17,569 nt of DNA from Zestomicrobium sp964482405. Lineage in GTDB: Archaea; Thermoproteota; Thermoprotei_A; Sulfolobales; NBVN01. The first letter of the stretch is position 1. Every line of letters starts with the position of its first letter. Below, one piece after another: positions 7,518 through 14,552 of this stretch. The position numbers were made by a program, and so were the translations under genes. Location: the NCBI GenBank assembly GCA_964482405.1, contig CAYZXH010000034.1, forward strand, positions 1-17,569, in the 5' to 3' direction. A model generated the notes under the pieces. That model had not been told where the DNA came from, made no database searches, and saw only the letters and a program-made list of their open reading frames with translations.

Positions 7518-8840
7518 TTGTCTGAAGAGTTTGAGTGGTATAACGTGTTCGTTAAGAGAGACTATTCCCCTGACCCGGATAGGGACGTAATAGTGTCTTT
7601 TAAGGTCACCCCCTCAGAGGGCTTCAGTATTGAGGATGTTGCCGGTGGCATAGCTTCAGAGAGCAGTGTGGGCACTTGGACAACTCTTTCGTCACTACCT
7701 GATAGGATTTGGAGGTTGATGGGTAGGGCTTACGAGATAAGGGATCTCGGTGATGGTTCCTGGCTTGTTAGGGTTGCGTATCCTGTGGACTTATTCGAAG
7801 AGGGTAACATGCCTGCATTTCTAGCCTCAGTAGCTGGCAACATATTCGGTATGAGGAGAGTTAAGGGTCTTAGGATAGAGGACGTTACGATGCCTAAGGA
7901 ATTCCTGAAATACTTTAAGGGACCTGTGAGAGGTCTTGCGGGCGTGAGGGATTTATACAGAGTGTATGATAGGCCGATAGTCGGGACTGTTCCGAAACCT
8001 AAGGTAGGCTTCACGCCTGAGGAGCTGGAGATCGTGGCTTACGAGATCTTGGTAGGGGGGATGGATTACGTGAAGGATGATGAGAATCTCGCGTCACCCT
8101 CTTTCTGCAGGTTTGAGGAGAGAGCTAAAGCAATCATGAAAGCTATTGATAGAGCTGAGAAGGAGAGTGGGGAGAGGAAAGCTTGGCTAGCTAACATAAC
8201 GGCTGACGTGAGGGAGATGGAGAAGAGACTTAAGCTAGTAGCTGATTACGGCAATCCGTTCGTCATGGTGGACGTAGTGATTGCTGGCTGGTCTTCCCTA
8301 ACGTTCATTAGAGACTTAGCTGAGGAGTATGGTTTAGCAATACATGCTCACAGAGCTTTCCACGCAGCCTTCACGAGAAACCCGTCACACGGTCTCTCCA
8401 TGTTTGCTTTAGCTAAGCTCCTGCGTGCTGTCGGCGTGGATCAACTACATGTAGGTACTCCAGAGGTAGGCAAGCTAGAAGCTAAGGCTAGGGACGTCGT
8501 AAACATAAGTAAGGTATTGAGGGAACCGATCTACGTTCCTGAAGGGGACTTCCTGAGGTTAAGACAGGAATGGCACCATATTAAGCCCGTGTTCCCCACG
8601 TCTTCCGGAGGACTGCATCCGGGCACGTTACCTGAAGTCCTTAAATCCCTAGGGGTTGATTTAGTGATTCAAGTTGGTGGCGGGGTTTTGGGGCATCCAG
8701 GAGGTCCTAGGGAGGGTGCTATGGCGGTGAGGCAGGCTATCGAGGCTTTCCTGAAGGGGGTCCCGCTCGACGTATACGCTGAGACACATAAAGAACTTAA
8801 GAAAGCACTGGAGAAGTGGGGGTACGTAAAACCTGCTTGA
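7518..8840 (+). CDS. rbcL: Ribulose-1,5-bisphosphate carboxylase large subunit, archaeal form III
   Basis: This 440-residue protein carboxylates ribulose 1,5-bisphosphate to two 3-phosphoglycerates. All active-site motifs are intact: VPKPKVG (Lys160), DYVKDDEN (carbamylated Lys186, Asp188, Glu189), IHAHRAFHAAFTRN (His278, Arg279), LHVGT (His311), mobile-loop Lys319 in VGKLEA, and TSSGGLHPG (Ser363). The sequence closely follows Thermococcus-type form III RuBisCO, for example in ASESSVGTWTTL, ANITAD and HKELKKALEKWG. In archaea, form III acts in the AMP/nucleoside pathway with AMP phosphorylase and ribose-1,5-bisphosphate isomerase. Those genes, and any phosphoribulokinase, are not in the window. 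No small subunit is present, as expected for this form. It is divergent from gapN and followed 23 nt later by nikR. Confidence 0.97.
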   Translation: MSEEFEWYNVFVKRDYSPDPDRDVIVSFKVTPSEGFSIEDVAGGIASESSVGTWTTLSSLPDRIWRLMGRAYEIRDLGDGSWLVRVAYPVDLFEEGNMPAFLASVAGNIFGMRRVKGLRIEDVTMPKEFLKYFKGPVRGLAGVRDLYRVYDRPIVGTVPKPKVGFTPEELEIVAYEILVGGMDYVKDDENLASPSFCRFEERAKAIMKAIDRAEKESGERKAWLANITADVREMEKRLKLVADYGNPFVMVDVVIAGWSSLTFIRDLAEEYGLAIHAHRAFHAAFTRNPSHGLSMFALAKLLRAVGVDQLHVGTPEVGKLEAKARDVVNISKVLREPIYVPEGDFLRLRQEWHHIKPVFPTSSGGLHPGTLPEVLKSLGVDLVIQVGGGVLGHPGGPREGAMAVRQAIEAFLKGVPLDVYAETHKELKKALEKWGYVKPA

Positions 8841-8863
8841 ACTCCCTGTAGTGGTGAGGGTTC

Positions 8864-9286
8864 TTGTGCGGGAAGTTCGGTATTTACGTCCCTGAGGATC
8901 TGATGCGTGAGTTAGAGGAATGCATGAAGTCTTTAGGGGTGAGGAATAAGTCTCTAGTGATTAGAGAGGCCTTACGTCTCTTCATAAGCGAGCATAAGTG
9001 GCGCGCCGGGGGTCCTATACTAGGGGTAATCAGTGTCGTCTACGATCACGAGGTGAGGGGGATAGACGCGAAACTCACAGACATACAGCACGACTACCTG
9101 AACGAGATAATCTCAGCACTCCATATCCACGTGGACCGCAGGAACTGCATGCTGATACTAGCTTTGAAAGGCGATTCAGAACGAGTGAACAGTCTCTTGA
9201 AGGAGATCATTAAGCTTAAGGGAGTGAAGTTAGTGAGGCCTGCATTAATAAGTGTTGAGTCTGGTTTTCAAGAAGAGATTAAGTAA
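8864..9286 (+). CDS. nikR: NikR-type nickel-responsive ribbon-helix-helix regulator
   Basis: This 140-residue protein has an N-terminal CopG/ribbon-helix-helix DNA-binding half (1-45, with FGIYVPEDLMRELEE and NKSLVIREALRLF) and a C-terminal ACT-like metal-binding half. The nickel ligands fall on the same residue numbers as in E. coli NikR: His76 (DIQH), His87 and His89 (ALHIHV) and Cys95 (RRNC). NikR tetramers bind palindromic operators when nickel is present, usually repressing nickel uptake genes. The start is TTG at 8864, just after GGTGAGGG (8853-8860). The gene lies 23 nt behind rbcL, so cotranscription is likely. Its stop region overlaps the convergent HAD gene by 8 nt. No nickel transporter or nickel enzyme is in the window, so its targets are unknown; the gapN/rbcL spacer is a candidate. 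Confidence 0.9.
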   Translation: MCGKFGIYVPEDLMRELEECMKSLGVRNKSLVIREALRLFISEHKWRAGGPILGVISVVYDHEVRGIDAKLTDIQHDYLNEIISALHIHVDRRNCMLILALKGDSERVNSLLKEIIKLKGVKLVRPALISVESGFQEEIK

Positions 9287-9980
9287 TCCATTCATCAACT
9301 ACCTGCGCCAAATACTTTATACTCGGTATGATAGCGAATTCCTCGGTCATGATAACACCTCCTAAGTCCTTGATTAACACAGCTTTAAGACCAGCTACTA
9401 AAGCTCCCCCAAAGTCCTCTCGTGTGTTATCCCCTACGTGCACTGCCTCGTCAGACCTTAAGTTAAAGTATCTTAGCACGGACGCGAAAGCCTCGAACTC
9501 AGGTTTCTGAGCACCTAAGACGTCTGAGAAAAAGTATTTGTCTATGAAGTTGATTAAGCCGGAAGTCTTTAAGATGCTTAACGTTATTGATGAGTCCCAG
9601 AATAAGACGTTACCTAGTATTGCAGTCCTAAGCCCCCTACTCTTAACGTGAGGTAAGACCTCCCTAACACCCTCAACGACTAAATACTCTAGCTTCCCCT
9701 CCTCAGCTTCCCTCCTCAGCTCCTCATGAATCAGCATGAATTGATCCATGCTTAGACCTAGCTTCTCGCAAAGCCTCTTCCTAGACTCCTCTAAGACCTT
9801 GCTAGCCGGGACCCTATTTATCCTCAAGTTCTTAACATCTCTGTGAACACTCATCAGAACGCCTAAGACGTCGCTTAAGTGTAGGTTTAGGTGCTTCGAG
9901 AGCTTAAGTGAGAGTAGCTCGTGCATACCCCCTAAAGACAGTAACGTATCCCACACGTCGAAAATCACTAACTTTATCAA
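9279..9980 (-). CDS. HAD superfamily hydrolase with divergent motif I
   Basis: This 233-residue protein has HAD motif I IFDVWDTLL (nucleophile Asp8), motif II at ILGNVLF (about 121-127), motif III Lys159 in GAQKPE and motif IV VGDNTREDF (Asp184, Asp189). A helical cap lies at about 16-105. The usual second Asp of DxDx(T/V) is Trp10, a variation also seen in 2-haloacid dehalogenase-like members, so phosphatase activity cannot be assumed. The start TTG at 9980 is chosen because GAGGTG (9989-9994) lies 8 nt upstream and homologues begin right at the first strand. An ATG at 10016 would add 12 residues but has no such site. It overlaps the nikR end convergently. A role in clearing sugar phosphates near RuBisCO is only a guess. 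Confidence 0.85.
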   Translation of the reverse strand: MIKLVIFDVWDTLLSLGGMHELLSLKLSKHLNLHLSDVLGVLMSVHRDVKNLRINRVPASKVLEESRKRLCEKLGLSMDQFMLIHEELRREAEEGKLEYLVVEGVREVLPHVKSRGLRTAILGNVLFWDSSITLSILKTSGLINFIDKYFFSDVLGAQKPEFEAFASVLRYFNLRSDEAVHVGDNTREDFGGALVAGLKAVLIKDLGGVIMTEEFAIIPSIKYLAQVVDEWIT

Positions 9981-9988
9981 GTCTTGAG

Positions 9989-9994
9989 CACCTC
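9989..9994 (-). promoter_or_regulatory. Ribosome-binding site deciding the HAD gene start
   Basis: GAGGTG on the minus strand is followed by an 8-nt spacer and TTG at 9980. This is the same arrangement and spacing as for rbcL, and it supports the shorter HAD protein. Confidence 0.65.
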
Positions 9995-10004
9995 TTAATG
10001 AATT

Positions 10005-10016
10005 AAACAAAAACAT
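10005..10016 (-). terminator. U-tract terminator candidate after the aldo/keto reductase
   Basis: About 30 nt past the reductase stop the minus strand reads ATGTTTTTGTTT, a T-rich tract of the kind that ends archaeal transcripts. The same A/T stretch may contribute to the promoter of the HAD gene that follows. Confidence 0.4.
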
Positions 10017-10045
10017 TATTAGGTTTTACTCTCGAGGCCTTGATA

Positions 10046-10870
10046 TCATAACTTCCTCAGAACCTCTATTAACTCGGGTGTTAAGCTCCACTCCAGTGTC
10101 TGAGCTATTTCCTCGAGGTGTTTCACATTCTCTGTTTTAACGACTGCCGCTAGGTACGGCTCACGTATCACGTAATTCAGCGCTATCTGAACCACGGGTT
10201 TGTTTATTCTCGAAGATATCTCAACTAGCTTAGGGTGCTTCAGGACCTCACCCCTCTCTAAGGGGGTGTAGGCTTGAATAGTTACGTGGTGTTTCAGTGC
10301 TGTAGGCAGTAGAGCTTCCTCTATCTCCTTCCTTAACACACTGTAGTGTACTTGATTAAGTACTATGTCGGCTTTCTTAGTTGAGTTTATTGCCTCCACT
10401 AACTCTGACTCGTCAAAGTTGCTCACGCCTATGTATCTTGTAAGCCCTTCATCGATTAAGGACTCGAAATTCTTTACTTGTTCTTGAATACTTAACGTTG
10501 GGTTAGGCCAGTGAATCAGGTATAGGTCGACCTCGTTGACTCCCAGCCTCCTGAGCGCTGCCTTGCCGTGCTTGAGTACGTCGTACCTGCTCTTCAGCCT
10601 GTCCGGGAGCATCTTGGTTATTAAGAAGACTAAGTCTCTACCAACATGCTTAACCACCCTACCCACTAACTCCTCAGCTCTCCCTGAGCCGTACATCTCC
10701 GCCGTGTCTATCGTGCTCAGACCTAACTCAACGCCCTTAACTAATGTTGTGAGAGCGTCGTTCTCGTTTCTTATACCCCACGTACCTAAAGCGATCGCTG
10801 ATATTGTTTCCCCCGTGTTTCCTAGAGACCTCCTCTTACCGAGGACTACCTCAGCCAACACAAACACCAA
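10046..10870 (-). CDS. Aldo/keto reductase
   Basis: This 274-residue protein is a full (alpha/beta)8-barrel AKR that reduces aldehydes or ketones with NAD(P)H. The catalytic tetrad is complete: Asp55 and Tyr60 in STIDTAEMYGSG, Lys86 in LITKML and His120 in LIHWP. Further family marks are YIGVSNFDE, NQVHYSVLRKEIE, AYTPLERG and the C-terminal cofactor segment AAVVKTENVKHLEEIAQTLEW. The substrate is unknown. The listed start is TTG at 10870; GTG at 10867 or TTG at 10858 are equally possible. A TATA-like AAAAATATC at 10891-10899 predicts transcription starting close to the first codon, so the message may be leaderless. It is divergent from the SWIM protein gene with only 41 nt between them. Confidence 0.93.
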   Translation of the reverse strand: MVFVLAEVVLGKRRSLGNTGETISAIALGTWGIRNENDALTTLVKGVELGLSTIDTAEMYGSGRAEELVGRVVKHVGRDLVFLITKMLPDRLKSRYDVLKHGKAALRRLGVNEVDLYLIHWPNPTLSIQEQVKNFESLIDEGLTRYIGVSNFDESELVEAINSTKKADIVLNQVHYSVLRKEIEEALLPTALKHHVTIQAYTPLERGEVLKHPKLVEISSRINKPVVQIALNYVIREPYLAAVVKTENVKHLEEIAQTLEWSLTPELIEVLRKL

Positions 10871-10911
10871 GATTAATATTGTGTTTGGAAGATATTTTTG
10901 TGGGTAGTTGA
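10871..10911. promoter_or_regulatory. Compact divergent promoter between aldo/keto reductase and SWIM protein
   Basis: The 41-nt spacer holds AAAAATATC on the minus strand (10891-10899) for the reductase and ATTAATATT on the plus strand (about 10872-10880) for the SWIM gene. Each lies about 25-35 nt from its start codon, so both messages would have little or no leader. Confidence 0.4.
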
Positions 10912-11562
10912 TTGAGCGAGGTTGTTGAGATCTCGGTTGCTGAGTGGAGGGGTAGTTTAGAGAAGTTAGGTGAGGTCTTACTAAGTATTTCGAGAGAGAT
11001 CGGGTTAGAGGGGGTGGCTAATTCTCTAAGTAAGAGGGTTAAGAACGCGTCAGAACTCCTAGACGCTGACAGGATTAAGGCGTTAATAATTAAGGATGAA
11101 CACGCGTTAGCCTTCATAGCGGCGAGCCCGGAAGAATCTAAGAAGATTGTTTCCGTGAGGACCGGGACCGGCTTAGTCAGGATACCCATATACCCTAGGG
11201 AATTCTACGTGACTCAAGTAGGTCCTTACGGCATTAAGTGTACGTGTGAGGACGCTTTAATGACCTCGGCTAAAGCCGATAAGGCCTTGATGGGTGTAGC
11301 CAGAGTCTTAGAAGCTGGTTTCAGTGAGGTGAGGCCGTTACCTATATCGAGCAAGTACATCATATGCAAGCACACACTAGCCCTGACATCACTCCTGAAC
11401 AGGCTGGGCATCGTGAGACTTGATGACAGCAGGTTCGCGAAAGTGTTGAGGCTAAGCGTCGTGGTCTTGGCTTTGAGGGAGGGTCTAGTAAACCAAAACA
11501 CACTTAAGGAATCAGAAAACCTGACCACACTACTCAGCGAGTTGCTCCGGGTTGGGGATTAG
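10912..11562 (+). CDS. SWIM zinc-finger domain protein
   Basis: This 216-residue protein has a CxC...CxH pattern: Cys110 and Cys112 in KCTCEDA, and Cys152 and His154 in IICKHTLAL. This is the SWIM finger arrangement, which binds zinc and mediates DNA or protein contacts. The N-terminal ~70 residues are predicted helical (SLEKLGEVLLSIS, SLSKRVKNASELLD). Next is a beta-rich part (ALIIKDEHALAFIA to YVTQVGPYGIKC) that leads into the finger, and a helical C-terminus follows. The 39-residue spacing between the two halves of the finger is long but within the family's variable range. SWIM proteins in archaea have been linked to recombination proteins through their eukaryotic relative Sws1; whether that applies here is inference. 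The start is TTG at 10912, fixed by the in-frame stop just upstream. It stands alone on this strand. Confidence 0.75.
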   Translation: MSEVVEISVAEWRGSLEKLGEVLLSISREIGLEGVANSLSKRVKNASELLDADRIKALIIKDEHALAFIAASPEESKKIVSVRTGTGLVRIPIYPREFYVTQVGPYGIKCTCEDALMTSAKADKALMGVARVLEAGFSEVRPLPISSKYIICKHTLALTSLLNRLGIVRLDDSRFAKVLRLSVVVLALREGLVNQNTLKESENLTTLLSELLRVGD

Positions 11563-11592
11563 CTCACTAGCACACAACCGCGTCCCTCACTC

Positions 11593-12189
11593 CTACGCCC
11601 TAGAACATCTCTTCTCTAGTACGTCGCTGAAGAGGAACCACAGCGTGAATATCCCTAAAGATAGCCCGACACCTATTGCCACGCCCCAACCTAGTGAGGA
11701 CCTCATCTCAGGGCTTAACCCCGTTAAGTCAACTATCATTGAGAGACCGAAGAAGAACATGAGTATGAATAGCAGACTCTCAACCTTCTTCTCGAAGACT
11801 ACCGCCTTACTAAGTATATCTAGAGCTAACATCAAGATCAGCAACATTATGACGACACTCGTCACGCGCGTGACATACGTTATCAACTCAGTGTAGGTGC
11901 CGGAGGTCGCTAGAGCGAATACCCTAATAATCATCGTTATAGCTAGTAACGCGATCCCTATATCAGCTATCATGACCGTTATCGTTGTTACGGAGAATCT
12001 TAAGCCGCCCGGCACCAACTCCTTAACGAAGTCTTCGAGGTTACTCACTCTCACGACCCACCTGATAACCTTATTTATCAGCTTAGCTAGGAGGATTGAG
12101 AGCAGGACTATGCCTACAGCTATCACCACGTAAGGGACTAACCTGACGGTGTTCCTCAAGACCTCATATAGTATGTCCGTTACCTCCAC
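11593..12189 (-). CDS. Five-helix membrane protein of unknown function
   Basis: This 198-residue protein has about five membrane helices, at roughly 17-40, 65-91, 102-127, 136-157 and 166-188. A basic/amphipathic stretch (KLINKVIRWVVRVSNLEDFVKE, 36-57) follows the first helix. That pattern, a helix ending in an INKVIRW-like segment and then a short amphipathic loop, resembles the conserved membrane helix found before MscS-type channel domains, but no MscS beta-domain follows. The start is GTG at 12189, supported by GGTGG a few bases upstream. It is the last gene of the minus-strand run, 10 nt after the MFS-like gene, so it is probably cotranscribed with it. No function can be assigned. Confidence 0.7.
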   Translation of the reverse strand: MEVTDILYEVLRNTVRLVPYVVIAVGIVLLSILLAKLINKVIRWVVRVSNLEDFVKELVPGGLRFSVTTITVMIADIGIALLAITMIIRVFALATSGTYTELITYVTRVTSVVIMLLILMLALDILSKAVVFEKKVESLLFILMFFFGLSMIVDLTGLSPEMRSSLGWGVAIGVGLSLGIFTLWFLFSDVLEKRCSRA

Positions 12190-12199
12190 CGCGAACCAC

Positions 12200-13516
12200 C
12201 TACATCCCCGAGAGCCTCATGATTAATTCATACAACAACAATATTAAGAATGAGAGGAAAGCCAGAGCTACTAACTGTACGAATAACCTTAAAACCCTCT
12301 TAGAGGTCTCTACAGTGAATGTGTAGCCAATAGTGCTTATTGAGTAGACGAGCTTGCCGTAACCGTAAGCAGTCTTAGGGGGTACCACCGAGGTCTCAGG
12401 AATCGCTAAGACGCACACGAATAAAGCAAGGAACTTAAGGAGTGTTGCGACACTGAATACTATTAGTGGGGCGTCAGGCAAGTACCTCCCGAGGACGGAC
12501 GCTATGAGTAAGCCGACAGCACTGGATGAGGTTAGGAATGTGGATGCCTTAATCACTCCTAGAGACTTAACGTATTTAGAGTATATCGCCGAAGCTATTA
12601 AGTTAGCTCCTATGAAGGTCGCTGATAGGATCGCCGAGACTAGAACGTGTGTCAGCGGGTTGCCGAGGAACGGTATTGATGACGTGAAGGCTACGTTGAG
12701 GGCTACTGCGAGGACGTACGCTTTATACCCCCTCCACAGATAAGGACCTACTATACCGCCCAGATTACCGGCTATGTTGAGGGCTATAGTGATATAGAGT
12801 GGTGAGTTCATGGACTTAAGGAGTTGAGGCCATGCAAGACCTATCAGGTTACCCCCGCTCATCATGAGGATCAGCATTAAGAAAGTGTTCGCTTTCCTCA
12901 CCTCAACCTCCTCCACCTTTTTGGGTTCCCTCAACTCCCTGAAGTCCTTAGGCATGTCGTAGTATATGAGGGCGGTGGTTGAGAACAACCCTATCACCGA
13001 GGACGTTATGTAGGCTACGTAATACGAGGCCGGCACATCAATGAAGGCAGTTATCAACATCGAGTATATGGATCCTAGGAGTGAGGACGCCGCGCTTAAG
13101 GCAGCCCTCAAAACACTTATTTCAACGAACTCTTCCTGAACGAAGACGTTGAGTAAGGCGACGTTGAGTAAGACTCCTACAGGTATCGTCACGGTCAGGG
13201 CTACCCCGTAAATAATTATGAGTATATCCGGAAATCCGATTAGAAAGGGTAGCACAGCGAATAACAGCCTCTCAAGTCCGTGAATAAGTAGTAGCTTTGT
13301 CTTTATGTTCTTAGCTAGGGCTTCCGGGTAATTGTAGATTAGGTATGATATGATGACGTTCATTAAAGCAGCAAAGAAAGTTACTTGAGATAACGCGTTG
13401 AGTGTGTAGCCTGAGTAGGTGAGCATGGGGACGAAGAGACCTCTAGTCACCGCTACGTAGAAACCGCCGAAGAAAGCTTCCGCTCCCATCAAGATCTTCG
13501 CGATGCTCTTCCTCAT
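12200..13516 (-). CDS. MFS-like multipass membrane transporter
   Basis: This 438-residue protein is almost entirely hydrophobic, with about twelve membrane helices arranged as two halves. Between the halves is a charged cytoplasmic loop (MPKDFRELREPKKVEEVEVRKA, about 188-209), as in major facilitator transporters. The Gly-rich helices (MMSGGNLIGLAW, NIAGNLGGIVGPY) fit that fold. After the twelfth helix there is a soluble stretch (about 373-408) and one further hydrophobic helix (409-433), so a thirteenth segment may be present. The usual MFS loop motif between helices 2 and 3 is not clear, so the family call is moderate. The start is ATG at 13516, preceded by GCGTGAG. The substrate is unknown. 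It lies 36 nt behind the EamA transporter gene. Confidence 0.72.
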   Translation of the reverse strand: MRKSIAKILMGAEAFFGGFYVAVTRGLFVPMLTYSGYTLNALSQVTFFAALMNVIISYLIYNYPEALAKNIKTKLLLIHGLERLLFAVLPFLIGFPDILIIIYGVALTVTIPVGVLLNVALLNVFVQEEFVEISVLRAALSAASSLLGSIYSMLITAFIDVPASYYVAYITSSVIGLFSTTALIYYDMPKDFRELREPKKVEEVEVRKANTFLMLILMMSGGNLIGLAWPQLLKSMNSPLYITIALNIAGNLGGIVGPYLWRGYKAYVLAVALNVAFTSSIPFLGNPLTHVLVSAILSATFIGANLIASAIYSKYVKSLGVIKASTFLTSSSAVGLLIASVLGRYLPDAPLIVFSVATLLKFLALFVCVLAIPETSVVPPKTAYGYGKLVYSISTIGYTFTVETSKRVLRLFVQLVALAFLSFLILLLYELIMRLSGM

Positions 13517-13552
13517 CTACTCACGCCTATTATGTATGATTTGATGGTGGCG

Positions 13553-14485
13553 TTATTTAGGTTTTAAATCCTTATCTCTCACTGACTCGTAAACAGTTAT
13601 TAAGATACCTACCAAAGCTAACGCCATACCCCCTAAAGTCTCTGCTTGTACTTGCTGACCTAATATGAGGGTTGCTAGTAAGGTAGCTCCAGGGGGCTCC
13701 CCTAAAGCTATTGAAGTGACTACGTAAGACTTCATCCTCTTCAGTAAGTAATTCATTACTGTATGACCGCCCAGCATAGGTATCACGGCTAGCAAGAATA
13801 CGTAAGCCCACGAGATAGTTGTGGTTGGTAGTATGTTTGAGTTAGTTATTAAGGCGTAGGTGAGGAGCGTTAGTGAAGCCGAGGTGTACGCGATTATTGC
13901 GTAGTCTGTTAAAGGCATGCCGGCCTTCCTAGAGGTCCTGCCTAGGTAGAAGTAGCCGGCAGCGCATAGGGAGCCTACGAAAGCTAGGGAAATCCCCTGA
14001 ACACCCGCCTCACTACCTAGTTGAGGCCTCGTCGCTGTGAGAACTCCGGCGAAAGCTAGGGCAAGCCCCAGGATCTCGGCACTCCTTAAACTCTTGTGTG
14101 TGATGCCTTCGAAGAGAGCGTTTATTAAAGGATAGGTGACCACGACTGTGGTGGAGAGTGCTACGGGTATTAAGAAGAGAGACTCCATCCAGGTAAGGAA
14201 GTGTAGCCCTAGTAAGACACCCGCTACAGCAGACTCTAAATATGTTGATGGGTTGGTAACGACCCTCCTAGAAGGCTTAAGAAATCTCTTGAAGATCTTG
14301 TAAGATATTATGAGAACAGAGCTCGTGAAGACTCTCCAGAAAGCACAGACTAACGCGGTAGTTCCTGAGAGAATCACCAGAACTGAAGCAGAGGATATGC
14401 TTACCCAAGCAATAATCATTAAGGCTAGGTCAGCGAGGAGTGCTTGCTTCCCCGTACCCACCGATTCACTAACCTCTTCCCTCAA
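13553..14485 (-). CDS. EamA/DMT family transporter
   Basis: This 310-residue protein has about ten membrane helices in two EamA repeats (about 16-153 and 164-302). The family marks are FWRVFTSSVLI in the first repeat, LLGLHFLTWMESLFLIPVALST and the second-repeat ending ALGEPPGATLLATLILGQ followed by GGMALALVGILITV. Drug/metabolite transporters of this group export amino acids, sugars or other metabolites; the substrate here is unknown. The start is TTG at 14485, with GGTGAGG about 10 nt upstream. The gene is 67 nt downstream of the phosphoesterase and 36 nt upstream of the MFS-like gene, consistent with a shared transcript. I saw no convincing TATA box in the 67-nt gap. Confidence 0.92.
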   Translation of the reverse strand: MREEVSESVGTGKQALLADLALMIIAWVSISSASVLVILSGTTALVCAFWRVFTSSVLIISYKIFKRFLKPSRRVVTNPSTYLESAVAGVLLGLHFLTWMESLFLIPVALSTTVVVTYPLINALFEGITHKSLRSAEILGLALAFAGVLTATRPQLGSEAGVQGISLAFVGSLCAAGYFYLGRTSRKAGMPLTDYAIIAYTSASLTLLTYALITNSNILPTTTISWAYVFLLAVIPMLGGHTVMNYLLKRMKSYVVTSIALGEPPGATLLATLILGQQVQAETLGGMALALVGILITVYESVRDKDLKPK

Positions 14486-14552
14486 ATTATTCAGCTCCTC
14501 ACCAAGTAATGGTCGGGGACGCGTTAATGAGGTAATGTAGTGATTGAGTTGA

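Noticed and set aside
10851..11189. Minus-strand open frame opposite the SWIM gene
   Set aside because: It covers the divergent promoter and the start of the aldo/keto reductase, and its sequence is a mirror of the SWIM coding frame.
11552..11896. Plus-strand open frame of 114 codons across the end of the five-helix membrane gene
   Set aside because: Its sequence is Ser/Thr/Asn rich with no domain character and is antisense to a clearly membrane-type coding frame that has a ribosome-binding site.
13572..13811. Minus-strand frame within the EamA gene
   Set aside because: It is an out-of-frame shadow on the same strand as a ten-helix EamA protein whose motifs continue through this stretch.
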